64,000 nt of DNA, taken from positions 29,048,821-29,112,820 of the forward strand of contig OY726563.1 in NCBI GenBank assembly GCA_963383645.1. Reading direction: 5' to 3'. The notes beneath the pieces were generated by a model that had not been told where the DNA came from, searched no databases, and saw nothing but the letters and a program-made list of their open reading frames with translations. Origin of the DNA: Muscardinus avellanarius. Its lineage: Eukaryota; Chordata; Mammalia; Rodentia; Gliridae. Position numbers and translations under genes: made by a program. Positions 1 to 13,749 of the stretch are shown here, piece by piece (position 1 is the first letter of the stretch; each line of letters begins with the position of its first letter).

Positions 1-3000
1 TCGTCTTATAACTGATGTATTCCTCTAATGGGTAGAGGATTCTGGCTTCTCTAGACCATTTGTACTCATTCATACAAAAGTAGAAATAAAAGCAGTATTC
101 TAAAATATTTACTTATGTTGCATACCACTCAAGCCAAAACTATAAATCAATCTTTACATTATACTAATTGAGAAATCATTATAATCAGATATAAAGACAG
201 TTGAAGGGCATTGCTGAAGACTGAATTTCTGAAAATAAAATCTGAAATGTTATATAACTAGACACATTAGTGTATAATTTTGTCTCATGGCCTCAAATAT
301 TCACAAATGATCTCCAAGGTTTAGATTGAAACACAACACACACACATACTAGATATAGTAACCATATATTAGATATATTAAATAAAATTGTTAATAATAT
401 CTTTGTAGAAACATTCTATAATGAAACCCTAACACTAGCTGGTATAGAATCCAGAAAACTTGGGTGGAACACTTAGGCCATAATTTGGCCCCCTATTCTC
501 TGACTAGCATTCTATTTGATTGTAAGCCCACAGAAGTAATATGTACTGAAATGACAAAGCAGTTGATTTTTTCATTTATCATTATTAATCAACCAATCAT
601 ATGGAAACTCAGAAATAAACCAAAACAAACAAGCAAAAATGTGGCTTCAGGCTCAGGTTTATAAGTTTTACTCCTTTGCGATAAAGTTGGTACGTAGTAA
701 ACCCTAGTGGAACATGTCAGTGACTACCTGGCCTATTTTTTGAAGGAAGTAGGAAGTATTGGAAAAATTAGTTATGAGTATGCTTGTGTCTTCAAGGGTG
801 ATGGAGGACTTGGGATGAAAAATGAGCACAAGTTCAACATGTATATTTTTTTGTAATTTTGCTGAATGAGTAGGAGGAAGAGATGGGAGCTATAGAGAAT
901 ATTTTAGCTAACTGTTGTAAGGTCAAAAGAGCAGAGAGAATTTTGTTGATTTGTTTAATTTTTTGTTTATTTAATTGTATTTTATCCTTTCAAGTATTGT
1001 TACTTAATTAAAAAAATCTGTGCTTGAGAAATAGTTTGACTATGTTATTTGTATAACTACCCATATATCACATAAAATTCTAAAAGTCTAGTTTCTATTG
1101 CCTTAAAGAACTTAACCCCAAGTCTCACACATACTGTAGATGCCTTTCCTATTGCCTAAACTTTACCATTTAGTAAATCAGTACATCCCTAACTAGCCTA
1201 AAACTATTAATCAATGAGCCCTTTCCATTTCTGCTAGGAGACACTATGCAAGTCACCATAAACTAGTATCTGAATACTTTGCTTGTTATATTAGTGACAG
1301 CCTCTCAAATAGTTTTGTTACTTTGATTTCTCTTTATAGAGAAGCTTATATCTCTTTTTATATATGAGTCAGATAATGCTTGATGTCATCTAATAGTTTC
1401 TAATTAAATCCAGAGTAAAATGCAAATATACTATTAGTCTTATAAAAAAAAAGCCTTATGTAATTTGATACCACCTACCTCTCTTCTTCATTTTCTACCA
1501 CTTCATACATAAAAAAAACATTGTTCCTGCATTAGGATGTTTGTATTTGTAATGCTCTCTAACAGGAACATTTTGGATTATTCCTTCCTTTCAGCTTTCT
1601 GCTCAAAATCTAATGTCTCAATAAGTCTTTTCATGTATAACTATATGACCATGACCTATCCTCAAGTATAAATTATTTTTACATTATACTCTTAACTTTC
1701 TTTTTAGCATGCACTACTTACTGGAATTAGCTTGGCCATTCCTGTGTTTATTTATTTTGTGCTTACATCTACTATAATACAAGCTCAATGAGATTGGGAG
1801 CCTTGCTTTTTCTCCATCATCACTTTATTGTCAGTGACTAGAATATCATAACAGATTGTTAAATAAAAATGTTTTAGATAAAATAGGTAAATGACCTGTA
1901 ATTATGTCTAAAACCAACTTATGCTTAAGAGAAATATTGTTTTCATAATTTTAATGGTATAATAATTACTTATTTTTATTTTCCTTACCTCAAAATGTGT
2001 TCACTAACTTTCAAGTTAGGAAAAGCGGAACAAATGAGTTATGAATCTATATTACTGTAAAATAACTAGAAGACTTAGGATAAACAATAAGAGATGGGCA
2101 GTACTGGATAGATGAAGGGCAGCAAAAGGGAGACAACTGATAATTTTAGTTATTTTTGTTTTATTTGCCATTAATAGATGCCATAATACAATGGTAAGCA
2201 AATAATATTACCATGAGTTAAGATCTCTTGCTGTAGAAAGAAATGAAGCCTGATTTTAAATATTAGGCATTTGATCTAAAGGCATTTGATCTAAGAAAAG
2301 TCATTCTCAAATATCTGTACAAATACTTACAAGATATTATGAACTTCATTGCAGTAAGGGATTTGAAATATTGTCATGAATTATATAAAATGCAAAAGTC
2401 TATATTCTCAGCTAAAATTTACTTATGTAAATGGCGTTCTTTCAGAATTTGAGATTCAAAAGGGACAAGACTCTAGAGACCTGTCTGCCTCCTTTCATGT
2501 TAGGATTGATGAATGAAGCTACTTCCTAATGTAGTTAAAAAATACCTTAAAAGCTATTTTCCTGTACTGACCAAATAGTGGACCTAAATAAACAGTAAAA
2601 GGGCTCTCATTGCTATGCAGAAACATGATATTTATCTTTTAATTTTTTAATGAACAAAAAGTCCTTATGATTTACTCTATAAACTTCTTCTTGTCACTAT
2701 ATTGTATGTCAAATTCTTAAGTAAAAGAAAATAAGAGTTGGAAAACATTCATGTAGAGGGTTCCTTCAGTGCACAGTGGGCTTTATGGAGTATAGTAAAC
2801 TTTTTGCTATTGCTTTGTACTTAGCAATTAATTTTTCCAAACATGGAGAGTATCCCTGGGTGCTGCATTTTTTAGACTTCTTAGGAACTGGCCTAGAAAC
2901 ATACCATAGACTCCAACAGACAAGCACCTCTTTGATCCACTATACAGACTCTTCCACTGCTTAAATAGAGATTTGATTTCTGGGCAATGATGGTTTTTAC

Positions 3001-3240
3001 TGTGAGATTCACTGACAATTTTTGCCTTTGTTTTTAATTTTACTAGAATAGACCACTTGGTTGAGCCAATAGGCTGGAATTATCAATTGTTTTTAAAATT
3101 GTCATTTAGGAAAAAATTGATAGTGATAGAATTAATTTCAAACAAAATTGAAAAGTGGAAATTTAGAATTAAGTACTCTCTGCACTTGCTTTCATTGCTT
3201 TCTCTCCTCCTCCTTCTCTTCCTCCTCTCTCTCATCCTCC
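1..3240. other. AT-rich DNA without a recognisable gene
   Basis: No long open frame, RNA gene or interspersed repeat that I recognise. Reading frames here are short and lack protein-family features. Intron or intergenic DNA of a mammal would look like this. Confidence 0.6.
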
Positions 3241-3257
3241 TTCTTATTCATCTTATA

Positions 3258-3441
3258 TCTGTGATACTAGAGATTAAACCCAGAAGCATTATACCTTTGA
3301 GCTATATCCTCACCCCCATTTTATTTGTTATTTTGAAGCAGTATCTCACTAAGTTGCTGAGGCTGGCTGCAAACCTGTGAGCTTCCTCTCTCAGCCTCAC
3401 AAGTACTAGAATTACATGGATTTTACCACCATTTCCAGCTC
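3258..3441 (-). mobile_element. B1-ID type composite SINE
   Basis: Antisense copy. The ID half reads 'gatactagagattaaaccc' and 'gagctatatcctcaccccc'. The B1-like half reads 'tctcactaagttgctgaggctggc' split over the unit, ending near 'ccatttccagct'. It is diverged, so old. Confidence 0.8.
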
Positions 3442-3899
3442 ATAGATTTTTTAAAATAATTAAATAATAAGATCTGAAGTTCTTAAAAGCCTCCCAGAAT
3501 AGTATTTATGAAACTCTCTTTTAGGTCAGAATTTATCACCTGTAAGACTATGTAAAACATAAATTTGATTTCATAATTCATCAAATATTAAGAGTCTGAG
3601 ATACTTTATTTCTATTATGGGAGAGCAGCATTTACTGCTCAGGGAACCACATCTTGATGACTGCTTCTTTGCAAAAAGCTACCTGAGAGGCTTCCACATT
3701 TGTATATGCTATTAATGTCAGTATGAGCAAGGCTCCAGCCCATTCTGTCTTAGCCTCCTGCTTAAACGTTTTATCTTTATTACAGGAATAATATGGTGAT
3801 AATTTGAGGAATGTGTAGTCACTGGAATAAGATGAATTTGAGGTCTTCTTTACTACTCACTGGTGGGGTTATCATGAAACTTTTCTTTAAAGTTTCTGA

Positions 3900-4116
3900 A
3901 CCAGCAAGGCACAGTGGTGCACACCTCTAATCCTGGTATTTGAGAGGCTGAGATTAAAGGATCACAAGTAAATAGACCAATCCCAGCAATTTAGTGAGAC
4001 TCTCAGTAAGATAGAAAAACCCTGCTTCAAAAAAAAAAAAAAAAAAGAAAAGAAAGAAAAAAGGCTGGGGTGTAGCTCAGAGGTAGCATTCCCTTGGGTT
4101 CAATCCCCAGCATAAA
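3900..4116 (+). mobile_element. B1-ID type composite SINE
   Basis: Sense copy. The B1-like half begins 'cagcaaggcacagtggtgc', an A-rich linker lies at about 4028-4062, and the ID half ('ggctggggtgtagctcagag', 'gggttcaatccccag') follows. Confidence 0.85.
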
Positions 4117-5777
4117 AACAAAAAAATCCTGAATTTCTTTGGTTGCAATAAATTTAAAAAAAAACCCTGTTTCTTCAGTTTATTTTGTGACTCAAAACCA
4201 AATGTGTGAAGATACTTGGTGAACAATCAAGTGCCCTACAAATGTAATAATTATTCTAAAGTAAATAGTTGCTGCAATGTATCCACAAAAAATAAGATAG
4301 TTATAAACCAAGTCATATTTTGCAAAAACTGGAGCTTCCTGGACTCCTTATATTGCCCACAAATCTAGTTTTCCCAAAACTTGTTTTACATAGATATAAA
4401 ATAAATGCTGTATTAATGCTTGTCATGAATTACTTTATATCCCACAGAGCCTCACACATAGCCTACATCTTTGTAGAACAAAAGAAAACTTTCTCTGATA
4501 TCCTATATATTTCAAAAACAGCTGTGGCTCCTGAGAGAAAACTCTGTAAGAAGCAACAACTATCCAATCTTTCTTTGGGCCAATACTTTCAGAGTAAAGC
4601 TATATGAACAAGAGCCATTGACTATATACCATTTTATTTTCCTCCATTCCTCAAACAGCACTTAATAAATGTGAAAAAATATTTTCTGAGATTAACTGAA
4701 CTCAATGCTATGTGTTCCATTTGCTAGACCACAAATCTTATTCTACAATCTCTATGCCTTTTTCACTGAATATATACAGATTCAAAAGGATACAAACATA
4801 GATCTAAGAACAGCTGGGAGGAGCCATTGTAGTGTCCTCATAACAATTCTTACAATTAGGCATGAAGGCAAAGCAGATGGTATCTATGCAGGAAGCAATT
4901 GTAACCCCTTGGAAGCATTCTTTAATGGAAGCAGCCTTTAAGGAAAGCATAAAAATGGCCTAGTAGCCTGGTTTTGTTTTGTTTTGTCTTTCACCTGGTG
5001 AAGTCACTAACATTCAAGGTCTCTATTTTCCTAACATAAGAGTAAGTGAACACTCAGAGACTGACTGAAGAAATATTGAATCCCAGGGAAAACACGAACT
5101 TAAGTGAGACAATGGACTTAAGACATTTGATGCCATGCCCTCCTTCCCATTGACATACAAAATAAAATTATACATTATGTGGATGCATAGAGGAAGCTCA
5201 GAAAATAAGGGATGAAAACGATGAAGAAGCTAAAGTATTATTCATGTATATTTCCTCATCATCACATAAAGTCGCCCTCTGTGAAGTGGTTCTAAAATAT
5301 AATCTCCTATGAGAGGGGAAAATTTAAGTCTCTGGAGCCAGTCATTGATGCATATAACACACAAGACTCTCATCACCCCAGATAGCCATTGAGGTTTGCA
5401 GAGTTGGGGAGGAGACTCTCTCCTTCCTGAACTCTTTATGACACTTCCTTTTCCCTTCTGAGGTTCCAGTGTGTTTCATAGCTGTGCTCACACCCATTTT
5501 AATCCTGGAACCACCACACTACTTTTCATTAGCAAGTTCATTTCCATGAACCTTCTGGTTGTCACACTGTGTTAGGAGATATGGAGACATACAAGAGTAA
5601 GAGATTTGATGTCCTCAAATCATGAGTTTATTCAATAGCTCAAAACTAGTTTTGGTGCATCTATTATGTAAAGAGCACTTTCCTAGACACTGGGTACACA
5701 TTACTGAACAGGAAAAACATATTTCTGTACTCCTAAGACTATATTTTACTTGATTTGTAATCGGGTATTAAATCCAT
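4117..5777. other. Stretch without gene
   Basis: AT-rich sequence without a recognised repeat. Open frames at 4320-4607 and 4705-4941 have no family signature and are probably chance. Confidence 0.5.
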
Positions 5778-5984
5778 TTTTTGTGTTATTGGAGAGGGAA
5801 CCTAGGGGCATTCTACCTCCAAGCTACACCCCCAGCCCTATTTTTTTTTATTTTTTATTTTAAAACAGGTTTTCACTGTGTTGCAAAGGGCTCACTAAGT
5901 ACCTGAGGCTGTTCATGAACCATGATACTTCTGTCTCAGCCTCCCAAATGCTGGGATTACAAGTGTTTGCCACCACACCCTGCT
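5778..5984 (-). mobile_element. B1-ID type composite SINE
   Basis: Antisense copy with 'aagctacacccccagcccta' at the ID side and 'cctcccaaatgctgggatta' at the B1 side. Fairly complete. Confidence 0.88.
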
Positions 5985-7429
5985 TTAAATACATTTAAAA
6001 AAAGTTTTTCTTTACACTGAACCACAAGAATAGAATAGGTTTCTTTACTAAGGAATAAATATTAATCACATCAGTGTATTTCAAATCCCTTCCCAGGATC
6101 ATCTTCATCAGAACCTCTTGCAGTGCTTGTAAAATAAATATTATAACAGTCTTCCACATTAAACTCTGAGGGTGGGGACTAAGAAACTTAATGTTCTTAG
6201 CATGAATGCCTCTATCTTTTGGGAAGAATTGCTAATCTAAAGGATATTTATTCTCAAGTGGTGAAGTTAGATGTTTCTGTGCAAGCTGAAGCTTAAAATT
6301 TGCTTCTTAATTAGCTAAAATTGTAGGTGTTAAGTGTCATTTATAGAACTGTTTCCTATACTTCCCCCAAAAAATCACCAAGGGTGTATTTAAATAATGG
6401 AGACATCCAGAACAAATTCACCTAGATTTTGATTCAGTGGGTCTGGGTCAAAGCAAGTGTGATTTTTTTATTAACAACAAAATTTAATAAACATGGATAA
6501 TAGTGCAAGTTAAGAACATTAGAACCTTACCATATTCAAAGAAATCTATCCAGAATACTATATTAGTAACTTTTATCCTCAATTTAGTAATAAAAGGAAT
6601 GCAAAATAAATTTGTTTTGATTATATATTTTAAATAATTTTATTACGTATATTTAAAAAATTTATAATATGACTTAAAATAGAAGAAATCCATCTCATTA
6701 GTCACATTCTGTATGAAAATCTTTCTAAATTGCTTTTACTGAGCAGAAACTGTGACTGAGCCTGGTGAATGAGGAGGCAACTCAGATAAAGTGGATATTT
6801 TTTTCTAATGTAGATTTCTCTCTGTTCGCTTCTACAGTTTTTCTCTGATGACTATATCTTTAAAGATCAGCTGTGGGCATCGAATAAAGAAGCTATCACC
6901 ACAAGATTTATTATTGCTTATACCTATTACCCTAGTAAATACCCTGTCAAATCATTAGATCTTCAAGGGTCAGAACTGATCTTGTCAATCCAGTGTTCAT
7001 CTAGGGCATTTCACTAGTAATTGCTCAATAAATATGTACTCAATACTGCCCTGGTTAATAGTTTTCTAAAGGTTTAATAGGTGCTTGGATCAAATTTAGA
7101 CCATATCTTGCAGTTATCCTGGCTCTGCAATCAAATTTTTTTGCCCTTTAATAAATGAAAGACTCTGTCAGTTCCTTTGCAGAATAGACTGTAATACCCA
7201 TTGATTCTTTCTTATTTCTCTACTGCTTCCCTCACTTCAAGGACAATTACAAAGTAAAGAGAGTTGGTTGAATAAATGAAGATAAGAATTGCGCTTGGAA
7301 ATTATTTCTTTACATTTTTATGGCTACATAATCAGACTGATTACCTCTTTACCACTACAGAAATAAAAATTCACTTCTTAATAAAAGCATTTATTTTGGA
7401 TATTTTGACATTGGAATAAAATCTATTAA

Positions 7430-7431
<2 letters not shown>
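5985..7431. other. Stretch without gene
   Basis: AT-rich sequence in which I see no gene and no repeat that I can name. Confidence 0.5.

Positions 7432-7498
<67 letters not shown>
7432..7498 (+). repeat. (TG)n microsatellite
   Basis: About 67 bp of TG with one interruption ('tgtttg'). It directly abuts the 3' side of an antisense SINE at 7499, so it probably grew from the SINE's CA-rich tail. Confidence 0.97.
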
Positions 7499-7499
<1 letters not shown>

Positions 7500-7687
7500 T
7501 GGTGCAGGTTGACCCCAGGGGCATTCTATATTTTGGCTACACATTGAGCCCTATTTTATTTTAAAACAGATCTCACTAAGTTTCAAAGGGCCTCACTAAG
7601 TTGCTGTGACTGGCCATGAATTTGCGTTCCTTCTGTATCTGCCCCCAAAGTACTGGGATTACAAGCTTGCTCTACCATACCTGACTT
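7499..7687 (-). mobile_element. B1-ID type composite SINE
   Basis: Antisense copy ('gaccccaggggcattctata', 'ctcactaagttgctgtgac', 'tactgggattacaagc'). Confidence 0.85.
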
Positions 7688-7926
7688 CTACTAATTTTAA
7701 TTAGTATGGCACAATGGAGTTTACAAAATATAAAAAATAGAATTAAATTCTAGTTAAATATGTTTAGAAATTTTAAAGAATAGACATTAAAATGTGGCTT
7801 ATAGATGTTCTTTTAAAAATTAAAATTGTATTTGAGTTTTACAAATAATGTTATGGGATATAGATAAAGAGAGATAGCAGAATTGTAGATATCTATTTTG
7901 AGAATATGAGTGGCTTTTATTTTTTT

Positions 7927-8110
7927 GTGTGTGGTGCTGCAGTTTGAACTCAGAGTCATTCTACCTCTGAGCTATATCACCAGCCATTTTTATTTTATTT
8001 ATTTTATTATTGAAACAGTGTTTTGCTGAGGCTGGATTCAAACCTTTCCTTCTCCTGTCTCAGCATCCCAAAGACTGAGATTACAGGTGTGAACTACCAT
8101 ATCTGGCTCT
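7927..8110 (-). mobile_element. B1-ID type composite SINE
   Basis: Antisense copy. The ID half ('gtcattctacctctgagc') and B1 half ('ctgtctcagcatcccaaag') are both present but the centre is shortened. Confidence 0.85.
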
Positions 8111-8904
8111 GATTGTTTTTCTGAGCAGCAACTGGCTGAGTGTAGTGAGTTATGAGGCAGTTTGGATAAGATAGGAGCAAAAATAGTATGGAAGATAATA
8201 AAAATTTAAAGAGAGTAGACTAGAGAGGTAGACAGTCTTATAAGAGAATCTAGAATCTTACATTGAGTAACCATATGAACTTGACCCCTCAAACAACAGA
8301 AAACTAGTCTTGTCTTTTTCCTTTGCTAAGACTCTTTGAGATAAACATATGCAAGTCTGGGCACCCCATCCCATGTTTTCTCTCCCTTAAGTGAAATAAT
8401 GTAGGCAGAATCTTCAACAAAAAAAAAATAATAACAAATAAATTGTGTTGCAAACATGTTACTTATTACTAGTATATATCTAATGTTGGCCATTAGTACT
8501 GGCTTCAGTGAAAGAGAAGTAAAATGATCCCTACCTTAGATTAAATTACTTTATCTATTAGATTTATCATGTTTAAACAAAACAAAATAGGAAAGTGGCA
8601 AAAAATTTCTCATTACATAATAAAATCATAAAGATGTTTTTATTATTTCATTTGGAATTAGTTTAATTTTTATATATCTCCATTATTTTATTAGGAAAAT
8701 AGATCAACATTTCAATACATTTTGAGTAGCCAAAAAGAAGAATTTTGTACATATACATTGAAGAATCCATTAGTCATTACTCTGTGCCCTTTGGAAGAAG
8801 ATTCTCTAATATTTTCACACAAGAAGTCATCACTTTTCCAAAATGCAGTATGTGTTTAGGTCTTGAGTTAATAACAAGAAAGTATTAGTAAATGCTAGAC
8901 TCAG
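8111..8904. other. Stretch without gene
   Basis: AT-rich sequence with nothing that I can name. Confidence 0.5.
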
Positions 8905-9117
8905 CAGAGCTGATGGAATATGACTATATTCTCAATGTTTGGGAGTCTGGGGCAGGAAGATAGATTTGAAGCTAGCCTCAGCAAATTTAGTGAGGCTCTC
9001 AGCAACTTAGTGAGATCTCAACTCAGTGAGATCCTATTACAAATTAAAAAAAAAATCATTCTAGGGGTGTAGCTTGGAGGTAAAAATGCCCCTGAGTATA
9101 ATCCCCAACATCAGAAA
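8905..9117 (+). mobile_element. B1-ID type composite SINE
   Basis: Sense copy containing a short internal duplication of the 'cttagtgagat' block at about 9005-9030, an A-rich linker and an ID half ('ggggtgtagcttggaggta'). Confidence 0.8.
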
Positions 9118-10044
9118 AATATCCTAACCTCACACACCAAATCTAATTTTATAGTTTAGTTCATGCTGGTAGATGGGAACAATTTATACTCAAGGAGATT
9201 CTTAGAATAACACAAGAAATTTGTTCCAGTGGCACCCACCATCTATGTAGACAGGGGGAGAAACGGACTCAGCTTTGATGGAAATCACAAAACCCTATGT
9301 TTAACACTCGATGCAATCCCAGTTATACTGGACTGAAAGAATCTCAAAGACAGTTTTTTTTTTTTGAGAGCTTACAGATCCAGGCTTGTAGCTGGAAAAG
9401 AGCCAGTGACACACAACACCTGCACAGAGACAGATGGGCAGGATCCCAATCACTGAAGGAGACAAAATAGCAGGGCTATAAACTGACAGCATTACTATTG
9501 GTTACAGAGCAAATGAGAGTGCATGGAACATTTTTGAGAACATATTGTATAATACAAACCTTAAACAGCTGAAAGAATGCACAAAGACCCAGGAGCCAAG
9601 TCTACTCAATATTAATATATTTGTGGGGTTTTATTATTTTGTTGTTTTGTTATATTTTTTGTGTTGTGCTTCTTTGTTTGCTCTCTTCCCTGCCCCTTTT
9701 ACAAGCTTCTTCCCTTAGTTATATCTACTCTCTTTTCTCTGTATCTTCTCCTTTTTTCTTTTCTTTTTTCTTTGTATTGTATTTAATCCACTTCATATCA
9801 CTATATTAAATACTCTACATTAGTTACAAAAATTTTACTACATATCACTATCTGTAAGTACTATATATTATCTTACCAAATTCAAATTCTCATTCTATTT
9901 GATCTTATCTGCTAGTTTGCCCCGTTCTTATATTTTTTTCTTCATCACCTTTCTCCTCACTCAACCTTCATCACTAATTACAACACAACTTGTCCTTGTC
10001 TATACCAGCTGACAACTACAGAATGAGAGAAAGCTATCAAAATC
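9118..10044. other. Unassigned stretch with a pyrimidine-rich tract
   Basis: 9640-9790 is strongly T/C-rich on the plus strand. The rest resembles no element that I can name. It precedes an L1 ORF1 3' end at 10045, so part may be diverged upstream sequence of that L1. Confidence 0.4.
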
Positions 10045-10943
10045 AACCTTAAAAAAAACTGAAGTAAAATAACTTGTAGCCCAAAATTTTCTGCCCAGCA
10101 AAATTATCTCTCATATTTGATGGGGAAATAAAAATCATAAACACAAACAGAAGATGAAAGAATTTATGTCTTTAACACCAGCACTATATAAAATACCAAA
10201 GAGATTGACTGCAAAAGAATAATAAGTTACAGAACCAGAGAAACAATAGTCTCCATCAAACAAACAACTAAACAAAAAAGAACACTCAGTCCTTCAAATG
10301 GAAATTAAAACTTTAAAAAATGATAGGAATTAAAAATAATCCCTCAACAAATCACAATGAATATAAATGGCCTCAACCCCCAATAAAAAGAAAAAAAGGT
10401 GGAAAAATGGATTAAAAATGAGAATCCATTTATAAGCTGCCTGCAAGAAACACACCTTGAAATTAGATAGTCACAAACTAAATGTGAAGGGCTGGAACAA
10501 GGTAATTTAAGCCAATGGATTTGAAGACAAACGGAAGTAGCAACTATTTTACCAGACAAATTAGACTTCAAGCCTAAGATTAACAGAAAAGAAAAAGTAG
10601 TTCATTTGTAACTGGTAAAAGGACCAATCCAACTGGAAAAAATAGTCAAAATTCATGCCCCAAACATAGGTATGGGCACTATTATAAAACAGAGTTTTTT
10701 GTGACATTAAGTTAAGCGTAGATTCCAATATAATAATACTGGGAGACTTCAACACTCCTCTCATACCACTAGACTATTCTTATAGACAAAAGGTCAGTAA
10801 AGACTCCTCAGACCTAAGGAACACTGTAAATCAAATGGACTTATTAGACACATGCAAAATATCCCACCAAGAAAAGCAGAGTTCACATATTTTTTCAGAG
10901 GCTCATGGGACCTTCTCCAAAATAGACCATATCTTGGGCCAGG
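10045..10943 (+). mobile_element. L1 fragment: end of ORF1 and start of ORF2
   Basis: Matches the ORF1 C-terminal region and the ORF2 endonuclease start of the fuller L1 at 17372 ('aatggcctcaacccc', 'ctgcaagaaacacacctt', 'ccttctccaaaatagacca'). Similarity stops near 10943, where the sequence switches to antisense L1. Several frame breaks, so not coding. Confidence 0.85.
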
Positions 10944-10949
10944 ATTCTT

Positions 10950-12783
10950 GCATTTTTCCTTATTTAATATGATGTTGGCTGTGTGCCTATTGTATTTTGC
11001 CTTTATTATGTTGAGGTATGTTCCTTCTATTTATTTTCTGCAGTGCTTTTAGCATAAATGGTTATTTGATTTGTCAAATGCTCTTTTATCATTTATTGAA
11101 GTAATTACGTATTTCTTGTTTTGGGTTCTGTTTATGTGATGAACTACATGGATTGTTTTTTGTATGTTGAACCAGCCTTGAATTCCTGGGATGGACCCTA
11201 CTTGATCATGGCATAAGATTTTCCTGATACCGTCTTGAATGCATGTTGCTACTATTTTGTTTAGCAGTTTTGCGTCTAAGTTTATCAATGATCTAGGCCT
11301 ATAGTTTTTTTTTTTCTTTATTTAGTTTTTTATATTAATGTGATGTTTTCAAAGAATGTATTTGGGAGAGTTCCATTTTTTTCTATTTTATGGAATAGAT
11401 TAAGGAGTATTGAGATTAGCTCTTCTTTAAAAGTTTTGTAAAATTCACTTGGAAAACCATCTGGTCCTGGGCTTTTGTTTGATGGTAGGCTCTTTATTGC
11501 TGTTTCAATCTTCTTGATGGTTTTTGGTTGCTTTAAATTTTGTATATCATCTTGATTTTATTTAGAAAGGTTGTATGTGACTAGAAAATTATCATTTTTT
11601 AAGTTTTTCAATTGTTTGGACTATAGATTTTCAGAGTAATTTCTGATAATCCTCTAGATTTTCACTCTGTCAATGTTAATATTTTTTATTTTATCTCTTA
11701 TTTTAGTAATTTGGATTGAATTTTTCTATTTTTTTGCTTATGTTGGCTAGTGGTTTATCTGCCTTAATTTTTTCAATAAACCAACTTATTGTTTTGTTGA
11801 TTTTCTGTATCATTGTTTATTCTCTACCTCATTGATTTTTGCTCTGATTTGGATAATGTTCTGCCTTCTACTGGACTTGGGGTTAGAATGTTCCTGTTTT
11901 TTTAGGGCTTTGAGATGCAGCATTAGGTTACTTATTTGGTAATTTTTTGTTCTCCTTATATGTGCACTCAGTGCTATGAATTTTTCTCTTAATACTGCCC
12001 TCAAGGTGTCCCAGAATTTTGATATGTTTTGTCTCTATTTTCATTTGCTTCTAAGAATTTAATTTTATCCCTCACTTCTTATATTATGTATTCCTCATTC
12101 AGCAATGTGGTGTTCAGTCTCAGACATATTTATGTGGTTACTATGGGTCATTTTATATTTGATTTCTGATTTGTTTCCAATGTGGTGTAAAAGACTCAGG
12201 GAGGTATGTCACAATTTTTGAATTTGCTAGCGCTTCTCTGTAGTCCAGGATGTGGTATCTTTTGGAGAAGGATAATGATCAGCTGAGAAAATGTGAACTT
12301 CTTATGTAGCTGTGTGGAATAGCCTGCATTTTTCTATTAGTCCATTTGATTTTTGATGTTCTTTAGGTCTGAAGTTTTGTTATGACTTTTTGTCTATATG
12401 ATCATTCTAGAAATGTGAGATGAGTGTTGAAGGCTCCCAATATTATTTTATTAGCATCTATGTGTGACTTAATGTCACAAAAAATTTGTGTCATAAAAGT
12501 GGCTTACCTATGTTTTAGGCATTAATGTTGACTATCATTATTTTCTCTTCCTGGATTGTTTCTTTTACATGTAAAAATTATCAATTTTATCTCTTTTGAT
12601 AAAGCTTCACTTAATATTTTTTCTCATGTTATAGTTGCTATTTTTGCTTGTCTTTGAGTTCCAATGACATATATTACATTTTTACAGCCCTTCACCTTTA
12701 GCTTATGACTATCTTTATTTGTAAAATGTGTTTCTTACAGGTAACATATTTATGTATTCTGATTTTTAATCCATTTTGCCACC
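10950..12783 (-). mobile_element. L1 ORF2 fragment, antisense
   Basis: Minus-strand L1 ORF2 running from the reverse transcriptase region (about 10955) back to the endonuclease start (about 12780). The minus frame at 11049-11288 carries the RT block with 'INLDAKLLNKI' and 'DQVGSIPGIQGW'. The frame at 11810-12004 matches the linker '[13 protein letters not shown]'. Many stops between them show decay. It lies head to head with the plus-strand piece at 10045-10943, and the two share endonuclease sequence, so they are two insertions or a rearrangement. Confidence 0.88.
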
Positions 12784-12784
12784 A

Positions 12785-12910
12785 TATATGCTATTGTTTT
12801 GTGGTACTAGGAATTGAATTCAATTGCCCTCTACCTCTAAGCTACTCCCTCAGCTTTTTCAATTTTTAATTTTGAAACGGATTTGCTCTCTATGTTGCTG
12901 AGGGTCTCTC
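12785..12910 (-). mobile_element. SINE fragment, antisense
   Basis: 'gtggtactaggaattgaatt' and 'cctctacctctaagctactc' mark the ID side. The B1 half is truncated after 'gttgctgagg'. Confidence 0.75.
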
Positions 12911-12925
12911 TGAGGTACTATGCAA

Positions 12926-13090
12926 TGGTCTCAATCTTTTATTATGTTCCTTTGGTCTTTATCTGTTTTTGTACCCATACCATGCTGTTTGTATTTCTGT
13001 AGCTTTGTACTGTAATTTGAAATCATGTTTTGTGATTCCTCTAGACTTGTTTTTATGACTCTGAATCACTTTGGCTATTCTATGTCTTTT
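12926..13090 (-). mobile_element. L1 ORF2 fragment, antisense
   Basis: 'ccataccatgctgtttgtat' and 'ttctgtagctttgtactgta' are the antisense of the 3' half of L1 ORF2. This part does not continue co-linearly from the piece ending at 12783. Confidence 0.8.
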
Positions 13091-13325
13091 GTTCTAATTT
13101 TTAAATTTCTTTTTAGTGGATTATTTTTAAACCAAAGGAAATAATAGCATAAGAAAATGTGAAGAATCTAGAAAGCTAAACACAATGACAAGACAAAAAA
13201 TATTGTCACATTAAATAGCCTAATTTTCCCCTAATAATATTTATAAATTAAATTAAATTTGAATTTAATGATTGGAACATTTTAATAGCACATTATTCTC
13301 AAAATAATAATATTTTAAGGTATGA

Positions 13326-13530
13326 AAAGCCAGGTGTGGTGGTGCATGTCTGTATTCACAGCACTTAAAAGCTGAAACAGGAGTAGTTCAAATTAATGGC
13401 AGCCTTAGGAAATTAGCAATACCCTCAAAAACATAGAATGACTCTGTCTTCAAACAAGAAATAAAAAAGGATGGGGTATGGACTAGAAGTAGGATAACCC
13501 TGTGTTCAAATCCCAGAACAAAAAAATAAT
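13326..13530 (+). mobile_element. B1-ID type composite SINE
   Basis: Sense copy beginning 'aagccaggtgtggtggtgca', diverged in the ID half. Confidence 0.8.
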
Positions 13531-13749
13531 ATATAGAAGGTGAAGAGATCAAAAAAAAAAAAAATTTCCACACCACTCTAAGTGGTAAAATGTTGACAGT
13601 ACAATGCCAAAATTTATACCTGGATATTGTAATAAATAAAACCACTAAGAAAAGTATACACATAAATACAATGAAAACAGCATAAACAAATTAAGATAAA
13701 ATTATAAAATCATGCAAGTCACATACCTGTAAATCAAAACAGCAATTCT

